From: an uncultured Alistipes sp.
GTDB taxonomy: Bacteria; Bacteroidota; Bacteroidia; Bacteroidales; Rikenellaceae
DNA: 64,000 bases
NCBI GenBank assembly: GCA_944321175.1
Contig: CALUKI010000012.1
Span: 1 to 64,000, forward strand
Reading direction: 5' to 3'
In this document: positions 50,605-60,231 of the stretch, piece after piece
Layout: every line of letters begins with the position of its first letter
Numbering within the stretch: the first letter of the stretch is position 1
The notes under the pieces: model-generated
The model's input: only the letters and a program-made list of their open reading frames with translations
Databases searched by the model: none
Told to the model about the DNA's origin: nothing
Program-made: the position numbers and the translations under genes

Positions 50605-50636
50605 TAAAGCTAAAGGTCCGAAAGCCTTTAGCTTTA
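50605..50636 (+). terminator. Terminator after the HU / basic-protein unit
   Basis: A 12-bp perfect stem (50605-50616 with 50625-50636) and an 8-nt loop. The following sequence is ACTATTTATTTG, only moderately T-rich. Confidence 0.7.
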
Positions 50637-50877
50637 ACTATTTATTTGACGGACAATCTTCTTTGGGCGGATCGGAGTCGTGCGGGACGGAACTGCCGGC
50701 GGCCGGAGGATGAGAGTCAATTTGTTGTAATCCAGCAGATTGCACGGTTTCGGACGGCCTGTTTTGTACGGTGCCGGCGTTGCCCGGATGCCGCAACGGC
50801 GCGTAAAAATCGCCCGTCCGCATCCCGAAATCCGCAGAGACGGAGGGAAGGATTGTCCATTTGCTGAGAAACTGTTT

Positions 50878-52425
50878 ATGAATCGAGAATTAATCATCAA
50901 TGTAACCCCGACTGAAATCTCTATCGCTTTGGCCGAGGACAAGGTGCTGGTGGAGCTCAGCAAGGAGCAGTGCCAGACCGGATTCTCGGTGGGAGATATC
51001 TATCTGGGCAAGGTCCGCAAGATCATGCCCGGATTGAATGCGGCTTTCGTCAATATCGGTCACGAAAAGGATGCTTTCATCCACTACCTCGATCTGGGTC
51101 CGCAGTTCTTGTCGCTCAAGAAACTCGTTGCGGCACAGCAGCCGGGCAAGCGGGGGATGCGCCTCGAAGGGATGAAACTCGAACCGGCCCTTGAAAAGAC
51201 GGGCAAGATCGGTTCGTATCTCGAAGTGGGGCAGACGCTCATGGTGCAGGTAGCCAAGGAGGCCATTTCGACAAAAGGCCCCCGTCTGACCGCCGATATC
51301 TCGCTGGCGGGCCGGAACGTGGTGCTGGTGCCGTTCTCCTCGAAGGTCTTCATATCGCAGAAGATCCGTTCTGCGGAGGAGAAAAAACGGTTGAAAAAGA
51401 TCGCCCAGGGTGTTTTGCCGAAGAATTTCGGCGTCATCATCCGCACGGCGGCGATGAATGCCTCGGATGCCGATGTGGAGCACGATATCCAGTCGCTGGT
51501 GGACAAGTGGCATACGGCCCTGCGGAACGTAAGGAAATCGACGGCGCCGGCACTGCTGCTGAGCGAACTGAACCGTGCCAATACCATTATCCGCGACTCG
51601 TTGAATTCGTCGTTCTCGCAGATCACGGTCAACGACGAGGCGATGTATGCCGAGATCCGCAATTACATCAAGGTCATCGCGCCCGAAAAGGAGAAAATCG
51701 TCAAACTGTACAAGGGTACGGTGCCGATTTTCGACAATTTCGACATCTCGAAACAGATCAAGTCGCTTTTTGCCAAATATGTGTCGTTGAAACGCGGTGC
51801 CTACCTCATCATCGAGCATACGGAGGCGATGAACGTCATCGATGTCAATTCGGGCAACCGGACCAAGGCCGAAGACGATCAGGAACAGACGGCGATGGAT
51901 GTCAACCTTGCCGCCGCGCGTGAGATTGCGCGGCAGTTGCGGCTGCGCGACCTGGGCGGCATCGTCATCATCGACTTCATCGACCTGCACAAAGCGGCCA
52001 ACCGCCAGACGCTCTATGAGGAGATGACCCAACTGATGGCCTCCGACAAGGCCAAGCATACCATCCTTCCCCTTACGAAATTCGGACTGATGCAGATTAC
52101 GCGCCAGCGGGTGCGTCCTGTGGCGATCGAAGAGGTGAAGGATGTCTGTCCGACGTGCGGCGGCACGGGCAAGATCGAGCCGACGATTCTGCTCGACAAG
52201 AAGATAGAGAACAATATTTCGTATTTGACCATCGATCGCGGTCACAAATACCTCAAACTGAAAGTCAGCCCGTATGTCTCGGCCTTTCTGCATCGGGGGT
52301 TGTGGTCGTTGCGCCTGCGTTGGATGTGGCGTTACAAGGTGTGGCTGCACGTTGTCGCCGACCAGAGCGTAGGGATCGTGGATACCCGTTTCTACGACAA
52401 ACGGGGCAAACAACTGATCGGATAG
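50878..52425 (+). CDS. rng: Ribonuclease E/G family endoribonuclease
   Basis: A 515-residue RNase E/G-type nuclease that cuts single-stranded RNA with a 5'-end-sensing pocket. An S1 domain comes first (SVGDIYLGKVRKIMPGLNAA). The catalytic aspartates are in MNVIDVNSGNR and VIIDFIDLHK. A zinc-link CPTCGGTGK joins subunits. The C-terminus ends LWSLRLRWMWRYKVWLHVVA and lacks the long degradosome scaffold of RNase E. The start at 50878 (MNRELIINVTPTE) matches the family. The region 50637-50877 upstream holds no gene. mfd follows after 90 bp. Confidence 0.95.
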   Translation: MNRELIINVTPTEISIALAEDKVLVELSKEQCQTGFSVGDIYLGKVRKIMPGLNAAFVNIGHEKDAFIHYLDLGPQFLSLKKLVAAQQPGKRGMRLEGMKLEPALEKTGKIGSYLEVGQTLMVQVAKEAISTKGPRLTADISLAGRNVVLVPFSSKVFISQKIRSAEEKKRLKKIAQGVLPKNFGVIIRTAAMNASDADVEHDIQSLVDKWHTALRNVRKSTAPALLLSELNRANTIIRDSLNSSFSQITVNDEAMYAEIRNYIKVIAPEKEKIVKLYKGTVPIFDNFDISKQIKSLFAKYVSLKRGAYLIIEHTEAMNVIDVNSGNRTKAEDDQEQTAMDVNLAAAREIARQLRLRDLGGIVIIDFIDLHKAANRQTLYEEMTQLMASDKAKHTILPLTKFGLMQITRQRVRPVAIEEVKDVCPTCGGTGKIEPTILLDKKIENNISYLTIDRGHKYLKLKVSPYVSAFLHRGLWSLRLRWMWRYKVWLHVVADQSVGIVDTRFYDKRGKQLIG

Positions 52426-52515
52426 GAGACGTCCGGCGGAGTTGCGGCGCAGGCCTCCTGCAGGCCCGGCCCTCTTTTCGGGGAGCATGCTTCGGCGCAA
52501 CGGTACGGCCGCTCC

Positions 52516-55500
52516 ATGTTTGTTGACAGAATGACACCTTCCGAACAGATGTTGGCACAGGTGGAGGGGGCGAAAAACCTCCGGATTCTGTGTCGGGAAT
52601 TTCAGAAAAAAGCCTCTGCCGTCCATCTCCGGGAGTTGGTCGGCGGGGCTTTTTCGCTCTATGCCGCCGCATTGATACGCCGTGCGGGCGGCATTCATAC
52701 CTTCGTCGCCGAGGACCGCGATGCGGCGGCCTATCTGATGAATGATTTTTACACCCTGCTCGATGAGCGGCGCGTACTCTTTTTCCCTTCTTCCTACAAA
52801 CGTTCGATCGTCTATGGGGCCGAAGATGCGCAGGGTGTCGTACAACGCACGGCGGTACTCAATGCCTTGCGGTCGCCGCAGGAGGGTTATCTGGTCATCT
52901 GCACCTATCCCGAAGCGCTGGCCGAACGGGTCGCGACGCCGGAGTCGTTCGAACGCGGTACGCTCGCGATCCGTGCGGGCGACCATCTGCGGCCGTCGGA
53001 TCTGACCGACTGGCTCGAAGAGAACGGATTCCAACGGGTGGATTTCGTCTATGAGCCGGGGCAGTATTCGTTGCGCGGCGGGATTGTCGATCTCTTTTCC
53101 TATGCCGAGAGCCTGCCCTACCGTGTCGATTTCTTCGACGAGGAGGTCGATTCGATCCGGCGCTTCAACATATCGAGCCAGTTGTCTCAGGAGCGGGTGG
53201 AGCGTGTCGATGTGATTCCCAACCTTCATGTGCGCGAGGAGCCGGGGACGTCGTATGTCGAGGCCGCCGGAGACTCGTCCTATTGGTTTTTCGATGCGGA
53301 ATATGCGCTGCGGCGCGTGGATGACGTGCGGCGCAGGCTGTTGTCCGAATCGGGGGATCCGGCCGTCGCGGAACGGCAGGTAACCAGCCGCCGCCAGTTG
53401 CTCGACGCGCTGGCGGGGCGCCGGCTCATGCTGTTGCGCGATACGCTTCCGGAGCGTCCCGCCGAGACGGTCGTGGAGTTCCACACGTCGCCCCAGCCCA
53501 AATTCAACAAGAATTTCGAGCTGCTGGCCGACGATCTGGCCTCATTGGCCGGGCGCGGCTACCGTACCTGCATCCTGTCGCAGAACAAGGCGCAGATCGA
53601 ACGCCTGCAGAACATCTTTCACCAGCTGGGACGCGGCGGCGTGACGTTCCGGCCGCTGTCGCTGACCCTTCACGAGGGCTTCATCGACCATACGCTCCGG
53701 CTGGCGTGCTACACGGACCATCAGCTTTTCGACCGCTATCAGCGTTACCGGATCAACGGCGAGATCCGCCGCGACGAACAGATGACCGTCGCGGAGTTGA
53801 ACCAGCTCAAGCCGGGCGATTACGTCGTGCATATCGATCATGGCGTGGGCCGTTTCGGCGGACTGGTCAAGATCAACGAGAACGGCCGGATGCACGAGGC
53901 GATCAAACTGGTCTATCGCGACGGTGACGTCCTCTTTGTCAATGTCCATTCGCTGCATCGCATCTCGCGTTACAAGAGCGGCGACGGAGAGCCTCCGAAG
54001 ATCTACAAACTGGGCAGCGGCGCCTGGCAGAAACTCAAGGCCGCGGCCAAGAAGGCCGTAAAGGACATCTCGCGGGAGCTGATTGCGCTGTATGCCAGGC
54101 GCAAGGCGTCGCCGGGCTTTGCCTTTTCGCCGGACGGGTACCTGCAGCACGAACTCGAAGCGTCGTTCCGTTATGAGGAGACGCCGGATCAGCAGGCGGC
54201 GATCGAATCGGTCAAGCGCGACATGGAGTCTCCGAAACCGATGGACCGGCTTGTCTGCGGCGATGTGGGTTTCGGCAAGACGGAGGTGGCGATCCGTGCG
54301 GCCTTCAAGGCGGCGTGCGACGGCAAACAGACGGCCGTATTGGTTCCGACGACCATTCTGGCGCTGCAGCATTACCGGTCGTTCATGGAGCGGCTGCGGG
54401 ATTTTCCGGTGAAGGTGGAGTATCTGAACCGGACCAAGTCGGCCAGGGAGTGCCGGCAGATCCTTTCGGAACTGGCGTCGGGCAAGATCGACATCCTGAT
54501 CGGCACGCACAGGATTCTGGGCAAGAATGTCGTGTTCCATGATCTGGGGCTGCTGGTCATCGACGAGGAGCAGAAGTTCGGCGTGGCGGCCAAGGAGAAA
54601 CTCACACAGTTGAGTGTGAGCGTCGATACGCTGACGCTGACGGCGACTCCGATTCCCCGGACGTTGCAGTTCTCGTTGATGGGGTCGCGCGACCTGTCGG
54701 TCATCTCGACCCCGCCTCCCAACCGCCAGCCGATTGTGACCGAATCGCACGCCTTTTCCGAGGAGATCGTCCGTGACGCCATCGAGGCGGAGCTTTCGAG
54801 GGGCGGGCAGGTCTATTTTGTCCACAACCGCGTGGAGGATCTGATGACTCTTGCCGGCATGGTGACGCGGCTGTGTCCCAAGGCGCGCGTGGGAGTGGGG
54901 CACGGAAAGCTGCCGGCCGAACAGCTGGAACGGCTTGTCATGGACTTCATCTACGGCGAATACGACGTGCTGGTGACGACGACCATCATCGAAAACGGCA
55001 TCGATGTCCCCAACGCCAATACGATTATCGTCGATAATGCGCAGAACTATGGTTTGAGCGACCTGCATCAGTTGCGCGGACGTGTGGGGCGTTCGGACCG
55101 CAAGGCCTACTGTTATCTGCTGTCGCCGCCCGACGAACTGCTGAGCGGAGATGCGCGGCGGCGGCTGCGTGCCATCGAGGAGTTTTCGGATCTGGGTTCG
55201 GGGTTCAATATCGCCATGCAGGATCTCGACATTCGCGGTGCGGGAAACCTGTTGGGGGCCGAGCAGAGCGGGTTCATTGCCGACATCGGTTTCGAAACCT
55301 ATCAGAAGATCATGCGCGAGGCGATTGCCGAATTGCGGGCCGAAGGGCTGGATGTCGCCGGCCTGAGCGACCGTGAGCGCGAGACGGTGGAGCAGATGCG
55401 CTATGTCGAGGATGCGCTGGTCGAGGTGGATGTCGAAGCCGAACTTCCGGACAGCTATGTGAGTCAGACGGCCGAAAAGCTGCGGCTTTATCGGGAACTT

Positions 55501-55851
55501 GACAGCATGGGCAGCGAAGAGGAGCTGCAGCGGTTCGAGGCCCGTCTGACGGACCGTTTCGGGCCGCTGCCGGCGGCGGCCCGGGAACTGCTCGATGTGG
55601 TGCGTCTGCGCTGGGAGGCAATCCGCCTTGGAATGGAGCGCGTGAAGGTGAAGAACGGGTTGATGATCGTGCAGTTCGTGGGCGATTCGGCATCGCCGTT
55701 CTACAAGAGCGACGTTTTTGCGGAGTTGCTCCGCAAGGTGACGCAACGCCCCGACAAATTTGTACTCAAGCAGCACAATAACCGCCTTGCAATGACCGTT
55801 AGAGGAATAACGGATATCGCAGGTGCATGGGAAACCTTGAGGAAGCTGTAG
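52516..55851 (+). CDS. mfd: Transcription-repair coupling factor
   Basis: An 1111-residue Snf2-like translocase that dislodges stalled RNA polymerase and recruits UvrA. Visible parts are an N-terminal UvrB-homology region (LRGGIVDLFSYAESLPYRVD), the RNA-polymerase interaction domain (LKPGDYVVHIDHGVGRFGG near 430), the helicase core with CGDVGFGKTEVAIRAAFKAA, VIDEEQKFGV and LTATPIPRTL, and the C-terminal TRCF domain (LPDSYVSQTAEKLRLYRELD). The start at 52516 (MFVDRMTPSEQM) could instead be the ATG at 52531. With uvrC at 1042-2868 the window holds two excision-repair genes. coaX follows after 25 bp. Confidence 0.97.
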   Translation: MFVDRMTPSEQMLAQVEGAKNLRILCREFQKKASAVHLRELVGGAFSLYAAALIRRAGGIHTFVAEDRDAAAYLMNDFYTLLDERRVLFFPSSYKRSIVYGAEDAQGVVQRTAVLNALRSPQEGYLVICTYPEALAERVATPESFERGTLAIRAGDHLRPSDLTDWLEENGFQRVDFVYEPGQYSLRGGIVDLFSYAESLPYRVDFFDEEVDSIRRFNISSQLSQERVERVDVIPNLHVREEPGTSYVEAAGDSSYWFFDAEYALRRVDDVRRRLLSESGDPAVAERQVTSRRQLLDALAGRRLMLLRDTLPERPAETVVEFHTSPQPKFNKNFELLADDLASLAGRGYRTCILSQNKAQIERLQNIFHQLGRGGVTFRPLSLTLHEGFIDHTLRLACYTDHQLFDRYQRYRINGEIRRDEQMTVAELNQLKPGDYVVHIDHGVGRFGGLVKINENGRMHEAIKLVYRDGDVLFVNVHSLHRISRYKSGDGEPPKIYKLGSGAWQKLKAAAKKAVKDISRELIALYARRKASPGFAFSPDGYLQHELEASFRYEETPDQQAAIESVKRDMESPKPMDRLVCGDVGFGKTEVAIRAAFKAACDGKQTAVLVPTTILALQHYRSFMERLRDFPVKVEYLNRTKSARECRQILSELASGKIDILIGTHRILGKNVVFHDLGLLVIDEEQKFGVAAKEKLTQLSVSVDTLTLTATPIPRTLQFSLMGSRDLSVISTPPPNRQPIVTESHAFSEEIVRDAIEAELSRGGQVYFVHNRVEDLMTLAGMVTRLCPKARVGVGHGKLPAEQLERLVMDFIYGEYDVLVTTTIIENGIDVPNANTIIVDNAQNYGLSDLHQLRGRVGRSDRKAYCYLLSPPDELLSGDARRRLRAIEEFSDLGSGFNIAMQDLDIRGAGNLLGAEQSGFIADIGFETYQKIMREAIAELRAEGLDVAGLSDRERETVEQMRYVEDALVEVDVEAELPDSYVSQTAEKLRLYRELDSMGSEEELQRFEARLTDRFGPLPAAARELLDVVRLRWEAIRLGMERVKVKNGLMIVQFVGDSASPFYKSDVFAELLRKVTQRPDKFVLKQHNNRLAMTVRGITDIAGAWETLRKL

Positions 55852-55876
55852 TGAAACGAGATAAAAGAGGACGCCT

Positions 55877-56608
55877 GTGAATCTGACGATCGATATTGGC
55901 AATACGCTGATCAAAATGGCGGTTTTCGACGGCGCGCGAATCGTTGAAAAGTTGTTGACGGAGGAGTGCGACACCAAGATGTTGGATGAGTTGCTGGCGC
56001 GCTGGCCGGCCGTTGACAAAGCCATCATCGCATCGACGGGCGGACGTACCGCACCTTTGGCACGGATGCTTCGGGTGCGGGCCGTGTCGTGTCTGGAGTT
56101 TACGCCTGCAACGCCCGTTCCGATCCGTAATGCGTACGGCACGCCGGAGACGCTGGGCGCCGATCGCCTGGCGGCGGCTGTCGGTGCAACGCTCGTGGCC
56201 GGAGGCCGTGCGGCCGTGATCGTCGATTTCGGAACGGCCATTACGGTCGATTATGTGTCGGCCGACGGCATCTATCGCGGCGGTGTGATTTCACCCGGTA
56301 TGCGGATGCGCTTTCAGGCGCTGCACCGTTTCACGGCCCGGCTGCCGTTGTGCCGCGAAACCGATGAGGAACGGTTGTACGGAACAACGACGACGTCGTG
56401 CATCGAACAGGGCGTAATGAACGGGATCGCCTTTGAAATAGAGGGCTATATCGAGCGTTTCCGACAGGAGAACAGAGAAATTTGCATAATTTTTACCGGT
56501 GGTGCTGCAAAAAACTTTGCGAAAAGAATTAAAAATGCGATATTTGCAAACTGTGAACTCGTATTTTCCGGACTGAATCGGATTTTGGAGTTTAACGCCG
56601 AAAGCTAA
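55877..56608 (+). CDS. coaX: Type III pantothenate kinase
   Basis: Phosphorylates pantothenate in the first step of coenzyme A synthesis, and is not inhibited by CoA. The 243 residues show the ASKHA phosphate loop LTIDIGNTLIKMAVFDGARI, then TLGADRLAAAVGA, IVDFGTAITVDYVSADG and GGVISPGMRMRFQALHRFT. The start is a GTG at 55877. It begins a conserved Bacteroidota cluster with the barrel, TPR, LptC, CorC-like and PpiD-like genes that follow, and the next gene is 5 bp downstream. Confidence 0.96.
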   Translation: MNLTIDIGNTLIKMAVFDGARIVEKLLTEECDTKMLDELLARWPAVDKAIIASTGGRTAPLARMLRVRAVSCLEFTPATPVPIRNAYGTPETLGADRLAAAVGATLVAGGRAAVIVDFGTAITVDYVSADGIYRGGVISPGMRMRFQALHRFTARLPLCRETDEERLYGTTTTSCIEQGVMNGIAFEIEGYIERFRQENREICIIFTGGAAKNFAKRIKNAIFANCELVFSGLNRILEFNAES

Positions 56609-56613
56609 AAGGA

Positions 56614-57975
56614 ATGACAGTGAGGAAGTTAATATGCGGACTGGCGGCAGGAGCACTGCTGGTTGTATCGGTTTCGGCGACGGCCCAGACAAGCAGTATC
56701 AACGCCTTTTCACCCTATTCGATGTATGGAATCGGCGAGTTGCAGACTCCGGGCGTAACGGCCATGCGCTCGATGGGCGGCGTAGGGTTGGGCATGCGCA
56801 GCACGCTCATGGTCAATCCGCTCAATCCTGCGGCATACAGCATGACGCCTCAGCAGGGATTCCTGTTCGATTTCGGCATCGAAGGCGCCAATTTCTACAA
56901 CAGCCAGCACAAATACGGGACGGCCGGACAGACAACGGCCCGAACAAGTTACAATACCTTCAATTTCCATGATATAGCCTTCCAGATGCCGCTGGCCAAG
57001 CGGTTGGGTCTGGGCTTCAGCCTGACGCCGTACAGCAGTGTGGGGTACCGTGTAGGCGCCGACGAGCAGAGCGACGACATCTGGGGCAATATCGGCCGGG
57101 TGCAATACCTCTATTCGGGCGAAGGCGACCTGACGGAGGTAAAGTTGGGTATCGGCTGGGAGGTATTCAAACGTTTTTCGATCGGTGTGGCGGCGCAGTA
57201 CTATTGGGGCGATATCGATCGGACCTATCAGACGGCGGTGGCCAACAATATCGTCAACGGCGGTACGGTCAATACCACGACGGGAACCGATTCGTATGAG
57301 ATTTCGCGGATCAAGATGCAGCTGGGCCTTCAGTTCGATCTGATCCAAAGTGAAAAACAGCTGTTGACGTTGGGTGCAACCTACGATATGGGCGGCAACC
57401 TGCGGCCTTCGGTCACGCAGACCGTCGTTGCCGGCGATATTTACAATACGGTTGTGCGGGGCGATACGACGCGCATGGCCATGAAACTGCCGGTGCAGGT
57501 GGGCGTAGGACTCTACTACCAGAATGCCAAAATCGTGGCGGGCGTGGACTACGTCTATCAGAACTGGGAGCAGAACGAGAATCCGGCAGAGGTTCCGGGG
57601 GCGGCGAATGTCGCCTACAAAAATACGAGCACGATCAAGGTGGGTCTCGAATATACGCCCAACCGCATGGATGTGCGCCATTATCTGAACCGCTGGTCTT
57701 ATCGGGTGGGATTCCGCTACGGGACCTATTACCAGTCGTTTCAGGGAAAGACGCTCCCGCAATATGCCCTGACGGCCGGATTCGGAATGCCGATCCGGTT
57801 TTTGGGCCGGTCGAGCCTCGATTTCGGGGTGGAGTTCGGACAGCGGGGCGACAACTCTTCGATCCGAGTGGACAATCGGCAGATCGGACTGGTGCGCCAG
57901 CGCTATGTCAAGTTCTCGGTCGGATTGACGCTCTTCGGCGAAGATCAATGGTTTGTCCGATACAAGTATGACTGA
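56614..57975 (+). CDS. Outer-membrane barrel protein (OmpP1/FadL-like)
   Basis: A 453-residue exported barrel (signal VRKLICGLAAGALLVVSVSA, then TAQTSSINAFSPYSMYGIGE). The N-terminal motif FSPYSMYGIGEL and TAMRSMGGVGLGMRS is typical of a Bacteroidota outer-membrane family related to OmpP1/FadL. Later strands such as KVGLEYTPNRMD and YRVGFRYGTYYQSFQGKTLP lead to a C-terminus ending QWFVRYKYD. The natural substrate is unknown. It is conserved in this position, between coaX and the TPR gene, in many Bacteroidales. Confidence 0.85.
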   Translation: MTVRKLICGLAAGALLVVSVSATAQTSSINAFSPYSMYGIGELQTPGVTAMRSMGGVGLGMRSTLMVNPLNPAAYSMTPQQGFLFDFGIEGANFYNSQHKYGTAGQTTARTSYNTFNFHDIAFQMPLAKRLGLGFSLTPYSSVGYRVGADEQSDDIWGNIGRVQYLYSGEGDLTEVKLGIGWEVFKRFSIGVAAQYYWGDIDRTYQTAVANNIVNGGTVNTTTGTDSYEISRIKMQLGLQFDLIQSEKQLLTLGATYDMGGNLRPSVTQTVVAGDIYNTVVRGDTTRMAMKLPVQVGVGLYYQNAKIVAGVDYVYQNWEQNENPAEVPGAANVAYKNTSTIKVGLEYTPNRMDVRHYLNRWSYRVGFRYGTYYQSFQGKTLPQYALTAGFGMPIRFLGRSSLDFGVEFGQRGDNSSIRVDNRQIGLVRQRYVKFSVGLTLFGEDQWFVRYKYD

Positions 57976-58013
57976 TATTTATTTGACAAAACAAAATAAC
58001 AGGTGATAAGAAG

Positions 58014-59333
58014 ATGAAAAACGTAAAATTTTTACTCTCTTTGATGTTCATGGTCGCTGGCGTGACGGCGTCGGCACAGAACCCCGATTTCAGCAACGAT
58101 GCGCTGTATGGGAAATACGGCGCGACACCGGAGGAACGGGAGCAGAATATCTATTTGCTCAATTTCTTCGGCGAGGCTGTCGGCAATCAGGATTTTCAGG
58201 CTGCTTCAGGCTATTTGAAACAGTTGCTGGACCGCTGCCCCAAAGCATCCGAAAACATCTATGCGAAGGGGGCGACGCTCATGAAGAACAAGATCGCCCG
58301 TGCCAAGAGCGTGGCTGAGAAGAAGACCTACATCGATTCGCTGATGTTGCTTTATGATCTGCGTGTCGAGAATTTCGGCGACCATCAGACGCGCGGCAAG
58401 GCCTACATCCTCGACCGCAAGGCCCGCGACTTCCTGACCTATAGTCCGCTTGACCACGAGCGCGTGCTGGAGTTGTTCCGTGAAGCGATTGCCGAGAACC
58501 CCGATCCGGAATTGGTGGCGATCTATTTCAAGCAGCTTACAGATTATTATCGTGAGGACGGCGAAGGTTCGCCCGATGAGATCCTCGCGGAGTACCAGCG
58601 GCTGTCGCCCGTTTTCGACGGCGCGACGGGACAGGCGGCCGAGTACAAGGACCAGTTCGACAGATGCTTCGGTATTTCGGGCGTAGCCAGCTGCGAGAAT
58701 CTGGAGGCGATGTTCAAGGAAAAACTCGCTGCGAGCAATAACGATCCGGATGTGGTGGCGCAGGCCTTCGACCTGATGTCACGTGCGCAGTGCGACAGCG
58801 AGTTCTATTTGCAGACGGCCGAGACGTTCTACGAGGTAAAGCCGTCGGCTGAAACGGCCTTGCTGCTTGCAGAGGTGTTCCAGAACAAGAACCAGTTCGA
58901 CAAGGCCATTACCTATCTCACGGAGGCTTTGTCTGTCGAGACCGACAATGCCGAGAAAGTGAAGTTGCTTGTGCGTATCGGTGTGGTGCAGTTGGCAATG
59001 AAGAATTACTCGGAGGCCCGCAAGGCCGCTCTCGAAGCACAGGAGTTGAATCCGGAAGACGGCATGAGCTACTTCGTACTGGCACAGTGCTACGGTGCGC
59101 AGGCTTCGACGGGATCCTTTGCTTCGCAGGCGATCTACTGGGTCGCTTACGATACGATGGAGAAGGCCGCACAACTGTTGGACGACGAGAACCTGAAGGA
59201 GACGGCCAACTCGTTGATGGCGGCATACCGCAACGCATGGCCCTCGAAAGAGGAGTGCTTCTTCAACGAGGTGCAGATCGGTACGCGTTACGTTGCGGCA
59301 GGTGTCGCCACGACGGTGCGCTGCATCCGTTAG
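58014..59333 (+). CDS. TPR-repeat periplasmic protein
   Basis: A 439-residue exported protein (signal KNVKFLLSLMFMVAGVTASA). Helical repeats fill most of the chain, with TPR-like units such as AETALLLAEVFQNKNQFDKA and KLLVRIGVVQLAMKNYSEAR and the final helices VLAQCYGAQ. The C-terminal helices include CFFNEVQIGTRYVAAGVATT. It probably acts as a scaffold in envelope assembly. It sits 38 bp after the barrel gene and 13 bp before lptC. Confidence 0.9.
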   Translation: MKNVKFLLSLMFMVAGVTASAQNPDFSNDALYGKYGATPEEREQNIYLLNFFGEAVGNQDFQAASGYLKQLLDRCPKASENIYAKGATLMKNKIARAKSVAEKKTYIDSLMLLYDLRVENFGDHQTRGKAYILDRKARDFLTYSPLDHERVLELFREAIAENPDPELVAIYFKQLTDYYREDGEGSPDEILAEYQRLSPVFDGATGQAAEYKDQFDRCFGISGVASCENLEAMFKEKLAASNNDPDVVAQAFDLMSRAQCDSEFYLQTAETFYEVKPSAETALLLAEVFQNKNQFDKAITYLTEALSVETDNAEKVKLLVRIGVVQLAMKNYSEARKAALEAQELNPEDGMSYFVLAQCYGAQASTGSFASQAIYWVAYDTMEKAAQLLDDENLKETANSLMAAYRNAWPSKEECFFNEVQIGTRYVAAGVATTVRCIR

Positions 59334-59346
59334 TTGAATAAAACGA

Positions 59347-60231
59347 ATGCAACGGATGAATCGGCGCTTCGGACGAAACATTCGGGTAGCACTCTCCGCT
59401 GTGGGGAGTGCTATCTTGCTATTCGCCTGCGACCGACCCGTTGCCGTGGAATCGGGCAACGACGAGGCTTTGATGACCGAGTACAGCGAACATCTGTCGG
59501 TGATCATGACCAGGAACGGCCGCCGCTCCTATTTTTTCAAGGCGCCGCTGGTCGAAGGATATACATTGGCCAAGGAACCTTATCGGGAGTTTCGAAAGGG
59601 GGTTGAGATCACGACCTATCAGGATGATTCGCTCACGACGGTCGATGCCGTATTGACGGCCAATTATGCGATCTATTACGAGAACCGTGAGTTGTGGGAG
59701 GCCAAAGGGGATGTTGTGGTGGTAAAATCCGACGGCAAGACGCTCTATACGCAACAGCTCTTCTGGAATGCCAAGACCAAACGGGTCTATTCGAATGTCG
59801 ATACGAAGATCGTACAGAATGACAGCCGCAATGTTTTTCAGGGCGAAGGGTTCGAGTCGGACGAGGAGTTCAAGGAGTGGCGCTTCCGGCGCTTTACAGG
59901 CAAGATGGATGTCGATGTGAGCCAGATGGAGGAGGACGAGGCGGACTCTTTGGCGACGGTGTCGCCGAATGCGGAGCCGTTGCAGCGGGAGGAATCGGCC
60001 GCCGCGAAACCGTCCGGAAGCGGCCGGAGTGTCTCTCCCGTCCAACCCACTCGCGGGGATGCCGGCGGAGCGGAATCCGATACGGCGGCGCCGGAGCGGC
60101 AGGAGCCTCCTGCCGACACCGTCGGCGGCACTCCGGTTGGAGCGGGGGCTCCGATGAAAGATGCAGGGCCGCGCCGTGCAACGGTTCCTGCGCCGGAAAC
60201 GGTTCCGGCGGGAGCGCCGCACGGCGAATGA
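59347..60231 (+). CDS. lptC: LPS export protein LptC with a long C-terminal extension
   Basis: A 294-residue lipoprotein-type LptC that links LptB2FG to the LPS bridge. The N-terminus NRRFGRNIRVALSAVGSAIL ends at LLFACDRP (lipobox). The jelly-roll part shows SVIMTRNGRRSYFFKAPLVE, LTTVDAVLTANYAIYYENRE, WEAKGDVVVVKSDGKTLYTQ and VFQGEGFESDEEFKEWRFRR. From about residue 205 it has an extra 90-residue acidic/Pro/Ala-rich tail (EADSLATVSPNAEPLQREES, AAKPSGSGRSVSPVQPTRGD) that LptC proteins usually lack. The stop overlaps the next start (ATGA). Confidence 0.92.
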   Translation: MQRMNRRFGRNIRVALSAVGSAILLFACDRPVAVESGNDEALMTEYSEHLSVIMTRNGRRSYFFKAPLVEGYTLAKEPYREFRKGVEITTYQDDSLTTVDAVLTANYAIYYENRELWEAKGDVVVVKSDGKTLYTQQLFWNAKTKRVYSNVDTKIVQNDSRNVFQGEGFESDEEFKEWRFRRFTGKMDVDVSQMEEDEADSLATVSPNAEPLQREESAAAKPSGSGRSVSPVQPTRGDAGGAESDTAAPERQEPPADTVGGTPVGAGAPMKDAGPRRATVPAPETVPAGAPHGE

